Below, piece by piece: positions 50,909 through 59,424 of a stretch of 64,000 nt of DNA. The position numbers were made by a program, and so were the translations under genes. Location of the stretch: the NCBI GenBank assembly GCA_041667545.1, contig JBAYES010000002.1:32001-96000 (forward strand), written 5' to 3'. Each line of letters opens with the position of its first letter. Within the stretch, counting starts at the first letter, position 1. The stretch comes from SLID01 sp041667545 (GTDB lineage Bacteria; Omnitrophota; Gorgyraeia; Tantalellales; Tantalellaceae). Under the pieces are notes generated by a model. The model did no database searches and was not told the DNA's origin. It saw nothing but the letters and a program-made list of their open reading frames with translations.

Positions 50909-52471
50909 ATGGCTATGACGGTTTTGAAGAAGGCGGTTCTTATTGTGGTATGTGTTTTTGCTTCTTATGGCGCGTCGGGAGAGGCAAAATGGCAGGATAT
51001 AACCGGCTCTATAGGGGTGAGTGAGGAAATAACGTGTATCGAGGCAGTGAACGGGTCTAATGTTCTTTATGCGGGAACGAAAGGCGGGGTATTTGTGAGT
51101 GTGGATCTCGGAAGAACATGGGTCAAAGAAAATGTAAGGCCTTTCGGGCCTCAGGTTTCAGGAATAGCTGTTGCGCGGGGTTCTGTTTTTGTGTCGTCCG
51201 AGCAAGGTCTCTTTATTAAGGAAGAAGACACGGGCTCGTGGGATCATGTTCCGGGGGAGGGAGAACTTAAAGGCGCGCGCGCCGATGATAGCAGTGAGGG
51301 GGTAATAACATGGACCGATGATAAGGTTTTTGTTGTGGAAAAAGGCGCATGGAAAGAAATATCTCCTGCTCCGATGGGCGGCAGGATAGGCAACGTGGTC
51401 CTCGTGTCGGATACTTTGTATCTGTCCCGGGGGGGCGAGATCATTTTTGGTAAATTAAATTCCGGGGAATGGGACAGGATGTCGCTGGTCTCGGTAGGAG
51501 AGGATGAGGATGAGCAGGAAAACGAGAACTTCGAAAATGACAACGATGATCAGGAAATCATGCCGGAACTCATACGGGATATAACTCCAATGGCGCCCGA
51601 GGGCGCGCTTGTATCGACAGGCAAGGGGATATATGTATTCACGGGCCGCGGTGATCTTCCAGTCAAAATAGATACGACCGGGCTACCAGCTGATAAAGTT
51701 GTTACGGCGTCGGGTTTCGAAGGGGGGATCCTGGCGGCTACCGATAAAAAGGTGTTTTTGCGAAGAAAAGGTTCTTATTTTTGGACGCCTTTACTTGAAG
51801 TGTCGGATGCCGGGGGCATTAAAGATATGAAGGTTCGTAAGGCAGCCGAAGGGAACGAATATGTTTTTCTGGCATTTTCCAGGCGCATCTACATATACGA
51901 TCCCGGTTTTTTGGGCGGTTCTTCTCTTGAGGAGAAACGTATGGTTTTTAGAGAGGATTTTATCGTGGGCCCGGATATAAGAGAGGTACATAAAATGGCG
52001 GTGGAATACGCGGAGGTGAGCCCCGATAAGATAAAGCAGTGGAGAGAGGGCGCCAAGTGGAGAGGGATATTGCCCCGTCTTGCTCTTAAATATGACGAGA
52101 GTTACAGCGATAAGGTGGAATTCTACAAAAGCGCTTCCACTACATACATGCTGGAAGGCCCCAGAGACAAAAGGGACGGCTGGGGAGTAACGCTCACCTG
52201 GGATCTGCCGGATCTCATATGGAATTCCTCCCAGACCAGCATAGACGTAAGGAGCAAGCTCATGGTACAGCTCAGGGACGATATCCTTGAAGATGTTACG
52301 AGATTGTACTTTGAGAGGAAAAGGATCATAGATGAAATGGCATATCAGGACAGAATAGATAAAACAAAGGACAATTCCCGTTCAAGCAGGATAGAAGAGC
52401 TTACCGCCTATATAGACGCGTATACTGGAGGTATGTTCACAAGGGCATTGGAAGGCGCAAAGAAAATATAA
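50909..52471 (+). CDS. Secreted YCF48/BNR-like propeller protein
   Basis: A 520-residue protein with a signal peptide (AVLIVVCVFASYGASGEA). Repeated propeller-like strands follow, such as VLYAGTKGGVFVSVDLGRTW, VFVSSEQGLFIKEEDTGSWD and ILAATDKKVFLRRKGSYFW. A very acidic stretch GEDEDEQENENFENDNDDQE sits near residue 200. The last ~150 residues form a distinct helical part (VHKMAVEYAEVSPDKIKQW; IDVRSKLMVQLRDDILEDV) that may act in the envelope. AAGGAG precedes the ATG. No specific function can be assigned. Confidence 0.65.
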   Translation: MAMTVLKKAVLIVVCVFASYGASGEAKWQDITGSIGVSEEITCIEAVNGSNVLYAGTKGGVFVSVDLGRTWVKENVRPFGPQVSGIAVARGSVFVSSEQGLFIKEEDTGSWDHVPGEGELKGARADDSSEGVITWTDDKVFVVEKGAWKEISPAPMGGRIGNVVLVSDTLYLSRGGEIIFGKLNSGEWDRMSLVSVGEDEDEQENENFENDNDDQEIMPELIRDITPMAPEGALVSTGKGIYVFTGRGDLPVKIDTTGLPADKVVTASGFEGGILAATDKKVFLRRKGSYFWTPLLEVSDAGGIKDMKVRKAAEGNEYVFLAFSRRIYIYDPGFLGGSSLEEKRMVFREDFIVGPDIREVHKMAVEYAEVSPDKIKQWREGAKWRGILPRLALKYDESYSDKVEFYKSASTTYMLEGPRDKRDGWGVTLTWDLPDLIWNSSQTSIDVRSKLMVQLRDDILEDVTRLYFERKRIIDEMAYQDRIDKTKDNSRSSRIEELTAYIDAYTGGMFTRALEGAKKI

Positions 52472-52560
52472 TATATCTACCGCATGGTAAAATTTCAGGT
52501 TTTAAAAAGGTCGGTTTCCATAGCAAGTTCCTCACGTTTCAAGACCCATCACAAATCGTA

Positions 52561-52735
52561 GCGTCTTTGCCATAAGGGTCTGGCATTCCCTGCGAGGGAC
52601 GCTCGATCTTCCCAGCGAGAAGATCTTCGCTCGACGGACGACCTCGTTCCCGCGAGGGCCCGTGCCCTCGCGGACCATGCCCACTCGGTCGTCCAACGGC
52701 CTCTCCGGGAACACCAGACCCTTATGGCAAAGATG
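52561..52735 (+). repeat. Family A repeat, copy A5
   Basis: Outer stem TCTTTGCCATAAGGGTCTGG paired with its complement at the right end, side hairpin GATCTT/AAGATC and apical stem CCGCGAGGGC/GCCCTCGCGG. It fills most of 52472-52756. Confidence 0.88.
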
Positions 52736-52756
52736 CTGCTGAGAAGTAGATGCCCC

Positions 52757-52798
52757 TTGACAAGTATCAATACTTGCTGTATACTTGTTACATACTTG
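52757..52798 (+). promoter_or_regulatory. Promoter with phased ATACTTG operator
   Basis: TTGACA (52757-52762), 17-base spacer, TATACT (52780-52785). ATACTTG occurs at 52770, 52781 and 52792, exactly 11 bases apart, and its complement CAAGTAT at 52761. One helical turn of spacing implies a multimeric regulator on one face; autoregulation by the AbrB-type protein is likely. Confidence 0.75.
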
Positions 52799-52810
52799 TA
52801 AAAGGAAGTT

Positions 52811-52993
52811 ATGAAAAAGCGGAAAAACTTTAAATTCTATTCTACGGTTTCGGACAGAGGGCAGATCTTCATTCCCAAGGTGCTTCAGGACTATTTCGGT
52901 ATACAAAAACGCGACAAGGTGGTTTTTGTTTTCAGTAATGACGGAAGTATTGTTTTTTCCAAAAAAGGAGAGGAGGAAGAGAATGGCCAGTAA
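52811..52993 (+). CDS. AbrB/MazE-type DNA-binding protein
   Basis: A 60-residue swapped-hairpin protein: FYSTVSDRGQIFIPKVLQDY then GIQKRDKVVFVFSNDG. Such proteins are transition-state regulators or antitoxins. No toxin-like partner is evident; the next ORF is a 57-residue basic protein. The repeat-rich promoter suggests autorepression. AAAGGAAG precedes the ATG. Confidence 0.8.
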   Translation: MKKRKNFKFYSTVSDRGQIFIPKVLQDYFGIQKRDKVVFVFSNDGSIVFSKKGEEEENGQ

Positions 52994-53156
52994 AAATTTT
53001 TCTCACAAGATAACCATTAACGAAAAGAGGCGTGAAAATAAAAGAGCCTCCGATGTTAGTAGTAAGGTTGTCTCAAAGAAAGCCGTACGGAATGTTTTTG
53101 AAAATTACTACAAGGACCAGGTGAGAGCGCTTTACAGAGCTGTTGTTGGGGAATAA
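52983..53156 (+). CDS. Small basic protein of unknown function
   Basis: A 57-residue protein starting in the 3' end of the AbrB-type gene (overlap 11 bases): MASKNFSHKITINEKRRENK is the N-terminus and NYYKDQVRALYRAVVGE the C-terminus. Basic and probably helical. No family recognised. The overlap suggests joint expression with the regulator; a toxin or co-regulator role is only a guess. Confidence 0.55.
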   Translation: MASKNFSHKITINEKRRENKRASDVSSKVVSKKAVRNVFENYYKDQVRALYRAVVGE

Positions 53157-53276
53157 TAAGGGGTTATCCGGCCGGCTTTCGCAATTATAGTTCCCGGGCG
53201 CGACCAGATAATGCAAACTGTAAGTAAAGAAGTCGCGTAGGATCGCGAATTTATCGTGAATTTTGCGTTAAATTCC

Positions 53277-53304
53277 TTGACAAAAAAATGAATGCTGTTA
53301 CAAT
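53277..53304 (+). promoter_or_regulatory. Promoter of the fatty-acid cluster
   Basis: TTGACA (53277-53282), 16-base spacer, TACAAT (53299-53304), 24 bases before the fabG start. Confidence 0.75.
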
Positions 53305-53327
53305 TAGGGCGGAAAATGGAGGTTAGT

Positions 53328-54071
53328 ATGTGTCTTGATGGAAAAGTTTCGTTGATTACAGGCGCGGCAAGAGGTATAGGCAGAGAGATAGCCATGTTGT
53401 TCGCGGAAAGCGGGTCGGACCTTGCTATATGCGATGTTAACGAAGACCTTGTGGAAGCTACCGGAAGGGAAATAGAAGAAAAGACCGGCAGGAAAGTCAT
53501 ATCCGGCAAAGTAGATGTTACCTCTTTTGCCGAAGTGGAGGGTTTTGTCAAGAAAACCCTTGACAATTTTAACTCGGTAGATATACTTGTCAACAATGCG
53601 GGTATTACCCGGGACAATCTGGTTATGAGGATGTCCGAGTCGGAGTGGGATTCTGTTCTAAGTGTGAACCTGAAAGGCGCGTTTAACTGCATCAAGGCCG
53701 TTACAAGGCCCATGATGAAGAAGCGTAGCGGTAAGATTGTGAATATGGCCTCGATAATAGGGGTCATGGGTAACGCGGGACAGGCGAATTATGCGGCCAG
53801 CAAGGGGGGATTGATATCCCTCACAAAGACAGTGGCCAAGGAGCTTGGATCGAGAAATATTACCGTTAATGCCATTGCCCCCGGTTTTATCAAAACAGAT
53901 ATGACCGATAAGCTCGGTGATGATGCGAGGGAAAGGTTGCTTGGCCTTATCCCGCTGGCAAGGATGGGGGAATCGATCGATGTGGCAAAGCTTGCGCTTT
54001 TCCTTGCGAGTGAAAGTTCTTCCTATATAACAGGGCAGGTCATAAAAATAGACGGTGGGATGGTTATGTGA
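53328..54071 (+). CDS. fabG: 3-oxoacyl-ACP reductase
   Basis: NAD(P)H-dependent reduction of 3-oxoacyl-ACP in fatty-acid synthesis. A 247-residue short-chain dehydrogenase with GAARGIGREIA, NNAG, catalytic Ser/Tyr/Lys in ASIIGVMGNAGQANYAASKGG and IAPGFIKTDMT. ATG 53328 after GGAGG is chosen; the frame is open from 53292. The following acpP and fabF genes support the fatty-acid role. Confidence 0.93.
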   Translation: MCLDGKVSLITGAARGIGREIAMLFAESGSDLAICDVNEDLVEATGREIEEKTGRKVISGKVDVTSFAEVEGFVKKTLDNFNSVDILVNNAGITRDNLVMRMSESEWDSVLSVNLKGAFNCIKAVTRPMMKKRSGKIVNMASIIGVMGNAGQANYAASKGGLISLTKTVAKELGSRNITVNAIAPGFIKTDMTDKLGDDARERLLGLIPLARMGESIDVAKLALFLASESSSYITGQVIKIDGGMVM

Positions 54072-54169
54072 AGTGTAATCAGGCTTGTTCCCTGTGAACA
54101 GAGGTAATACAGGGGGGAAACGGGCTGTTATTTTATTTTGAATACGGCAAATAATAACAAGGAGGAGAA

Positions 54170-54412
54170 ATGTCAGGGATAGCAGAAAAAGTAAAATCGA
54201 TCGTAGCGGAACAGCTTGGTGTTAAGATCGAGGAGGTCAAGGAAGACGCGAAGTTCATAGACGACCTCGGAGCGGATTCTTTGGATACGGTTGAGCTGGT
54301 AATGGCTCTTGAAGAGGAGTTTGGAGCTGAAATACCTGACGAAGACGCGGAAAAACTCACCACGGTTGGTGATGCCATATCCTACATAGAAGAGAAAAGT
54401 TCAGGGAAGTAA
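54170..54412 (+). CDS. acpP: Acyl carrier protein
   Basis: An 80-residue acidic carrier with the phosphopantetheine serine in DLGADSLDTVELVMALEEEF. AAGGAGGAG precedes the ATG. It lies between fabG and fabF, the standard order of a type II fatty-acid cluster. Confidence 0.96.
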   Translation: MSGIAEKVKSIVAEQLGVKIEEVKEDAKFIDDLGADSLDTVELVMALEEEFGAEIPDEDAEKLTTVGDAISYIEEKSSGK

Positions 54413-54436
54413 CGTTCAGGATCTTCACAAAACAAA

Positions 54437-55696
54437 ATGTCCAATAAAAGAGTAGTCCTTACGGGAGTTGGCTTAGTCACTCCCGTAGGGAACAATATCA
54501 AAGATTACTGGGAGTCTCTCATAAACGGAAGAACGGGAGTTTCCCGTCTTAGGGCGTTCGATCCCACGCCTTTTAATTCGCATGTAGCCGCGGAAGTCAA
54601 GGATTTTGATCCTACAGTCTACATAAATTCCAAACAGGTGAGAAGGCTCGATCCGTTCGTCAAGTTCGCGATAGCCGCGGCTAAAATGGCCGTGGAAGAT
54701 TCCGGAATGGATCTTTCTAAGATCGATCACGATAGAGCGGGAGTTTATATCGGTTCAGGTATAGGCGGGCTCCATACGGTTGAAATGGAGCATGCCAAAT
54801 ACATAAGGACCGAAGATGAGGCCCGGGCGGCGTCACGGATATCCCCATTCCTTATACCTATGCTAATCGTGAATATGGCTTCCGGGGTTGTGTCTATTGA
54901 ACTTGGGTTCAAGGGGCCCAATTCATCGGCTGTTACGGCTTGCGCTGCCGGGAGTCATTCCATAGGCGACGCTTTCAGGCTGATACAAAGGGGAGACGCG
55001 GACATTATGGCCGCCGGTGGAAGTGAGGCAGCCATAACTAAAATGGGTTTCGGCGGGTTTTGCGCTCTGAAGGCGCTTACAACGCGTAATGACGACCCCG
55101 AAAGAGCATCGCGGCCTTTTGATCGGGACAGGGACGGTTTTGCAATGGGGGAAGGGTCGGGAATAGTTATTTTAGAAGAACTTGAACATGCCAAAAAGAG
55201 GGGCGCGGAAATATACTGCGAAATAGTAGGGTATGGTATGAGTGGAGACGCCTACCATATGACAGCTCCGGCGCCCGGCGGGGATGGAGCTGTAAGATGT
55301 ATGACGCTTTCACTTGAGGACGGGAAAATAAATATTTCCGAAGTGGGATACATAAATGCCCACGGGACATCTACCCAGTTGAACGATGCTATGGAGACGG
55401 CGGCCATAAAGAAGGTTTTTGGGGATCGTGCGTATAAGGTTCCGGTAAGTTCTACAAAGGGAGTTACCGGGCATCTTCTTGGCGCTACCGGAGCAACAGA
55501 ACTTATAGCATGCGCAAAAGTCATAAAACACGGAATAATCCCTCCCACCATCAATTACGAAAACCCCGACCCAGATTGCGATCTTGATTATGTTCCGAAT
55601 ACGGCCCGGGAACAGGAAGTCGATGTAGCTATGAATAATTCTCTGGGTTTTGGCGGACATAATGTAACACTTGTTTTGAAAAAATTCAAAGGATAA
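54437..55696 (+). CDS. fabF: 3-oxoacyl-ACP synthase II
   Basis: Condenses malonyl-ACP with acyl-ACP. The 419-residue protein has the active-site Cys in VTACAAGSHSIGDAF and the two His residues in INAHGTSTQLND and STKGVTGHLLGATG. The start is 25 bases after acpP. Confidence 0.96.
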   Translation: MSNKRVVLTGVGLVTPVGNNIKDYWESLINGRTGVSRLRAFDPTPFNSHVAAEVKDFDPTVYINSKQVRRLDPFVKFAIAAAKMAVEDSGMDLSKIDHDRAGVYIGSGIGGLHTVEMEHAKYIRTEDEARAASRISPFLIPMLIVNMASGVVSIELGFKGPNSSAVTACAAGSHSIGDAFRLIQRGDADIMAAGGSEAAITKMGFGGFCALKALTTRNDDPERASRPFDRDRDGFAMGEGSGIVILEELEHAKKRGAEIYCEIVGYGMSGDAYHMTAPAPGGDGAVRCMTLSLEDGKINISEVGYINAHGTSTQLNDAMETAAIKKVFGDRAYKVPVSSTKGVTGHLLGATGATELIACAKVIKHGIIPPTINYENPDPDCDLDYVPNTAREQEVDVAMNNSLGFGGHNVTLVLKKFKG

Positions 55697-55773
55697 CATC
55701 CGTTTTTGTGATGATGTACGAGATGGGTGTTTATCGGGGAATGTCAATTAAGTAACTTTTCAAGGAGAAAAAA

Positions 55774-56928
55774 ATGAATTATCTGCTTACCGAAGAACAG
55801 GAAATGATCCGCGACCTTTGCCGACAGATAGCGGAAGAAAAGATAAAACCTGTAGCCGCGGAGTATGACGAAAAAAATGAATTTCCATGGGAGATAGTAA
55901 AGATCATGGCCGAATCCGATATTTTCGGGGTATACATACCCGAGGAATACGGAGGCATGGGTGGAGGAGTTCTCGAGATGGCGATAGCCACAGAGAACCT
56001 TTCATGGGGATGCGGAGGAATAGCCCTTGCTTTCGCCGCCACCGGGCTTGGAACATATCCTATACTGCTTTATGCCAATGATCAGCAAAAAGCGAAATAT
56101 CTTCCCGATATTGCGGCCGGAAAAACACTCGCGGCATTCTGTATTACCGAAGCTGAAGCAGGCTCGGACGCGGGAGGAATAAAGACTACCGCTAAAAAAG
56201 ACGGTGACCACTATATCCTTAACGGGACAAAACAATGGATAACCAACGGCGGGGAGGCTGAAATATACACGGTGATCGCCATGACAGATAAGACCAAGGG
56301 CCCCAGAGGAGCCAGTGCCTTTATAGTGGAGAAAAATACTCCCGGTGTGAGTTTCGGAAAAAAAGAGGATAAACTCGGCATCAGGGGTTCAGCGACGAGA
56401 GAGGTGATATTCACCGATTGTAAGATACCTAAAGAGAATCTGCTTGGCAAAGAAGGCCTTGGGTTCATAGTAGCAATGAAGACATTTGACCATTCAAGGC
56501 CGGGCGTGGCCGCGCAGGCGGTAGGTATAGCTCAGAGAGCCCTTGATGAAGCGGTTAAGTACGCGCATGAGAGAAGGCAGTTTGGGAATACTATTTCGTC
56601 TTTTCAGGGAATACAGTGGATGCTGGCCGATATGGCTACACAGGTAGAGGCATCCAGGGCGCTTATATATGCGGCGGCCAGGATGGTTGATTCCGGGGCG
56701 AAGAATATCGCCAAAATATCGGCGATGTCAAAGATGTTCGCTTCTGATGTGGCCATGAAGGTTACAACCGATGCCGTGCAGATATTCGGGGGCTATGGCT
56801 ATATGAAAGAATATCCTGTGGAAAAGTTGATGCGGGACGCGAAAATAACCCAGATATATGAAGGGACGAACCAGATACAGAGAAGCGTCATAGCTTCTGC
56901 TCTGATAAAAGAGGGATTGGCGAAGTAG
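55774..56928 (+). CDS. Acyl-CoA dehydrogenase
   Basis: A 384-residue flavoenzyme of the short-chain group. FAD/substrate motifs AFCITEAEAGSDAGGIKTTA and WITNGG are present, the catalytic Glu is in ITQIYEGTNQIQR, and RRQFGNTISSFQGIQWMLAD is typical. It is followed by etfB and etfA with a ferredoxin domain, the arrangement of electron-bifurcating butyryl- or enoyl-CoA reductases. Placed after fabG-acpP-fabF, with no enoyl-ACP reductase in view, it may supply the enoyl reduction step. That is a hypothesis. Confidence 0.93.
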   Translation: MNYLLTEEQEMIRDLCRQIAEEKIKPVAAEYDEKNEFPWEIVKIMAESDIFGVYIPEEYGGMGGGVLEMAIATENLSWGCGGIALAFAATGLGTYPILLYANDQQKAKYLPDIAAGKTLAAFCITEAEAGSDAGGIKTTAKKDGDHYILNGTKQWITNGGEAEIYTVIAMTDKTKGPRGASAFIVEKNTPGVSFGKKEDKLGIRGSATREVIFTDCKIPKENLLGKEGLGFIVAMKTFDHSRPGVAAQAVGIAQRALDEAVKYAHERRQFGNTISSFQGIQWMLADMATQVEASRALIYAAARMVDSGAKNIAKISAMSKMFASDVAMKVTTDAVQIFGGYGYMKEYPVEKLMRDAKITQIYEGTNQIQRSVIASALIKEGLAK

Positions 56929-56946
56929 ATTTTTCGCGAGATATTT

Positions 56947-57741
56947 ATGAAGATACTTGTACTCATAAAACAAGTGCCTGACACAACGGATGTTAAGATA
57001 GATCCGGTGACCAATACTCTGAAACGCGAGGGAGTGGCGGCGGTCATAAATCCTTTCGATATGTACGCGATAGAAGAGGCGTTGAGAGTTAAAGAAAGGA
57101 TAGGCAGGGACGCGGAAGTTGTGGCAATAAGCATGGGGCCTCCGCAGGCCAAAGAAGCCCTTAAAGAGGCTATTTCTATGGGTTGTGACAGTGCGATACT
57201 TCTGAGCGACCGCAAGTTTGCCGGAAGTGATACCTGGGCCACGAGTTATACTTTGTCCCAGGCCGTAAAAAAAATAGGGGATTACAAGGTGATATTTTGC
57301 GGGAAACAGGCATCTGACGGTGACACCGCTCAGGTCGGTCCGGGGGTTTCCATGCATCTTGATATTCCTCAGGTGACATATGTGAAGAAGATCGAAAAGA
57401 TAGATGGTGAAAAAGCGACTCTTGAGCGCATGACGGAAGAGGGGTATGACATAATCGAAACGCCCCTTCCCGCGGTTTTCACCGTGGTAAAGGAAATAAA
57501 CGAGCCTCGCCTGCCTTCCCTGAAAGGAAAAATGAAAGCAAAGAAAGCCGAGATCCCTGTATGGAGCGCTGAGGATATTGGCTGTGAGGAAGATAAAATA
57601 GGGCTTGACGGGTCTCCTACTCGTGTCGTAAAAGTTTTTACACCCGCTCCCAGAGAAGGCGGGCAGATAATAGCCGGAGAAGCCGACGAAATCGCCGTAA
57701 AGTTAGCCGTTGTTCTTAAAGATATTGTTTTAGGCGGATAA
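56947..57741 (+). CDS. etfB: Electron-transfer flavoprotein, beta subunit
   Basis: A 264-residue subunit with VLIKQVPDTTDVKIDPVTNT, GCDSAILLSD and IFCGKQASDGDTAQVGP, the AMP/FAD-binding regions of EtfB. It passes electrons between NADH, ferredoxin and the adjacent acyl-CoA dehydrogenase. It starts 18 bases after the dehydrogenase. Confidence 0.95.
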   Translation: MKILVLIKQVPDTTDVKIDPVTNTLKREGVAAVINPFDMYAIEEALRVKERIGRDAEVVAISMGPPQAKEALKEAISMGCDSAILLSDRKFAGSDTWATSYTLSQAVKKIGDYKVIFCGKQASDGDTAQVGPGVSMHLDIPQVTYVKKIEKIDGEKATLERMTEEGYDIIETPLPAVFTVVKEINEPRLPSLKGKMKAKKAEIPVWSAEDIGCEEDKIGLDGSPTRVVKVFTPAPREGGQIIAGEADEIAVKLAVVLKDIVLGG

Positions 57742-57785
57742 GTGTTCAAATAAAGGCCCGGTAACGTTTCGGGAAAGATGAAAAG

Positions 57786-58994
57786 ATGCCGCAGAAAGAA
57801 ATGATCAGAATAGTTATGGATAAATGTACGGGCTGTACGCTTTGCGTTAAGGCCTGTCCTTTTGGCGCCATCACAATAGAAGCGAAAAAAGCCGTGATTG
57901 ATATTTCCAGGTGCACGCTTTGCGGCGCCTGCGTTGAAGTTTGTAAGTTCAAAGCAATAGAGCTGGATAAAAAAGAGGCGAAAACTTCCGTGGATTTTTC
58001 GCTTTACAAAGATGTATGGGTCTTCGCCGAGCAAAAAAAGGGAAAGGTTCAGTCTGTGGCTTACGAACTTCTCGGCAAGGGCAGGGAACTCGCGGATAAA
58101 CTTGGCGTGGACCTTTGCGCGGTACTTCTCGGGGACAAAGTCGAGGCCGAATGCGCAGAGCTTGTGGCAAGAGGGGCCGACAAGGTCTATATGGTGGATA
58201 ACCCCAAACTTAAGGCATATCTGGATGACCCGTATACCAAGGTCCTGACGAGGTTGGTAGGCAAGTACAAGCCTGAAATAGTTCTTTGCGGGGCCACGGT
58301 TATAGGAAGGAGCCTTATATCGAGGGTTGCCGTTACCATTAACGCGGGCCTTACGGCCGATTGCACGGGGCTTGATATTGACGAAAAAGAAAAAATACTT
58401 CTTCAGACAAGGCCGGCTTTCGGCGGCAACATAATGGCAACCATCATAACCCCCAACCATAGGCCTCAGATGTCCACTGTGAGGCATAAGGTAATGAAGG
58501 AGCTATCCCCGGATACTTCAAGAAAAGGCGAGATTATCAAGGAAGAATTTTCTCCCGAAACATTTGAGTCACGAACGGTCCTTAAGGATATAGTCGAGGA
58601 GATAGAAGAGACGGTAAACCTGGCGGAGGCCGACATTATCGTATCAGGAGGCAGAGGTGTAGGGGCGCCGGAAAACTTCTCCATGATAAAAGAACTTGCC
58701 CTTTCGCTTAATGCCGCTCTTGGGGCATCGCGCGCGTCGGTCGACGCCGGATGGATACCTTATTCGCATCAGGTCGGACAGACAGGTAAGACTGTATGTC
58801 CGAAATTATACATAGCATGCGGTATAAGCGGACAGATACAGCATCTTATAGGCATGCAGTCTTCAGACGTTATAATCGCTATAAATAAGGACCCGGATGC
58901 TCCTATCTTTAAAGTAGCCACCTACGGAATAGTAGGGGATATATTCAAGATAGTTCCCGCCCTCACAAAAGAATTCAAAAAGATCCTTAAGTAA
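57786..58994 (+). CDS. etfA: Electron-transfer flavoprotein, alpha subunit with N-terminal ferredoxin domain
   Basis: A 402-residue protein. Residues 1-60 hold two [4Fe-4S] motifs, CTGCTLCVKACPFGA and CTLCGACVEVCKFKA. The rest is EtfA, with FAD-binding GGRGVGAPENF, RASVDAGWIPYSHQVGQTG and YIACGISGQIQHLIGM. An added ferredoxin domain is known from bifurcating systems such as caffeyl-CoA reductase, so coupling of NADH oxidation to ferredoxin reduction is likely. The gene closes the fatty-acid/acyl-CoA cluster. Confidence 0.94.
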   Translation: MPQKEMIRIVMDKCTGCTLCVKACPFGAITIEAKKAVIDISRCTLCGACVEVCKFKAIELDKKEAKTSVDFSLYKDVWVFAEQKKGKVQSVAYELLGKGRELADKLGVDLCAVLLGDKVEAECAELVARGADKVYMVDNPKLKAYLDDPYTKVLTRLVGKYKPEIVLCGATVIGRSLISRVAVTINAGLTADCTGLDIDEKEKILLQTRPAFGGNIMATIITPNHRPQMSTVRHKVMKELSPDTSRKGEIIKEEFSPETFESRTVLKDIVEEIEETVNLAEADIIVSGGRGVGAPENFSMIKELALSLNAALGASRASVDAGWIPYSHQVGQTGKTVCPKLYIACGISGQIQHLIGMQSSDVIIAINKDPDAPIFKVATYGIVGDIFKIVPALTKEFKKILK

Positions 58995-59028
58995 AAAGAA
59001 ACGCCATAAAGGGGTGTTTTAAAGGGGA

Positions 59029-59081
59029 CAAGCGACTTTATTCTCTGTAGGGAAGATAGTGGGAATAAAGTAGCTTGTCCC
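59029..59081. repeat. Family E inverted repeat
   Basis: GGGGACAAGCGACTTTATTC and GAATAAAGTAGCTTGTCCC form a long near-perfect hairpin downstream of etfA, perhaps also serving as a transcription end. Confidence 0.8.
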
Positions 59082-59101
59082 ATTTATTTTTACTTTTGCT
59101 C

Positions 59102-59130
59102 TTGACTGGGGGGAGAAACATGTATATACT
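59102..59130 (+). promoter_or_regulatory. Promoter of the MerR-like/smc unit
   Basis: TTGACT (59102-59107), 17-base spacer, TATACT (59125-59130). Confidence 0.7.
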
Positions 59131-59202
59131 CTAACAAAGTTCGTCAAAGGTATTCAAACCACGCTAAACCTATACAAAATATTCAAAGGATCAAACAATA
59201 GA

Positions 59203-59424
59203 ATGATAGCTAACGGTGCGAAACGATATACGGTTCAGAGTGTTGCCGATATACTCGGTCTTTACAAGGGGACCGTCGTAAATTATGAGAAACGAGGCAT
59301 ATTTCCCGAACCGCGGCGTAATCCTATAAACGGATATCGCGAGTACACGGAAGAAGATATAGAACGTCTTAAGACCATAATCGAGGGCAAATCACAGCAA
59401 AATAAGAAAAAGTGGGAGGGGTAA
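59203..59424 (+). CDS. Minimal MerR-type HTH protein
   Basis: A 73-residue protein that is just a MerR-like winged HTH: YTVQSVADILGLYKGTVVNY then GYREYTEEDIERLKTII. There is no dimerisation helix or effector domain. Its stop overlaps the smc start (TAATG), so it may affect smc expression or chromosome organisation; the target is unknown. Confidence 0.75.
   Translation: MIANGAKRYTVQSVADILGLYKGTVVNYEKRGIFPEPRRNPINGYREYTEEDIERLKTIIEGKSQQNKKKWEG

Noticed and set aside
52811..53156. Classical MazEF-type toxin-antitoxin pair
   Set aside because: The second ORF has no MazF or PIN-like motif and is only 57 residues, so a toxin call is not supported.
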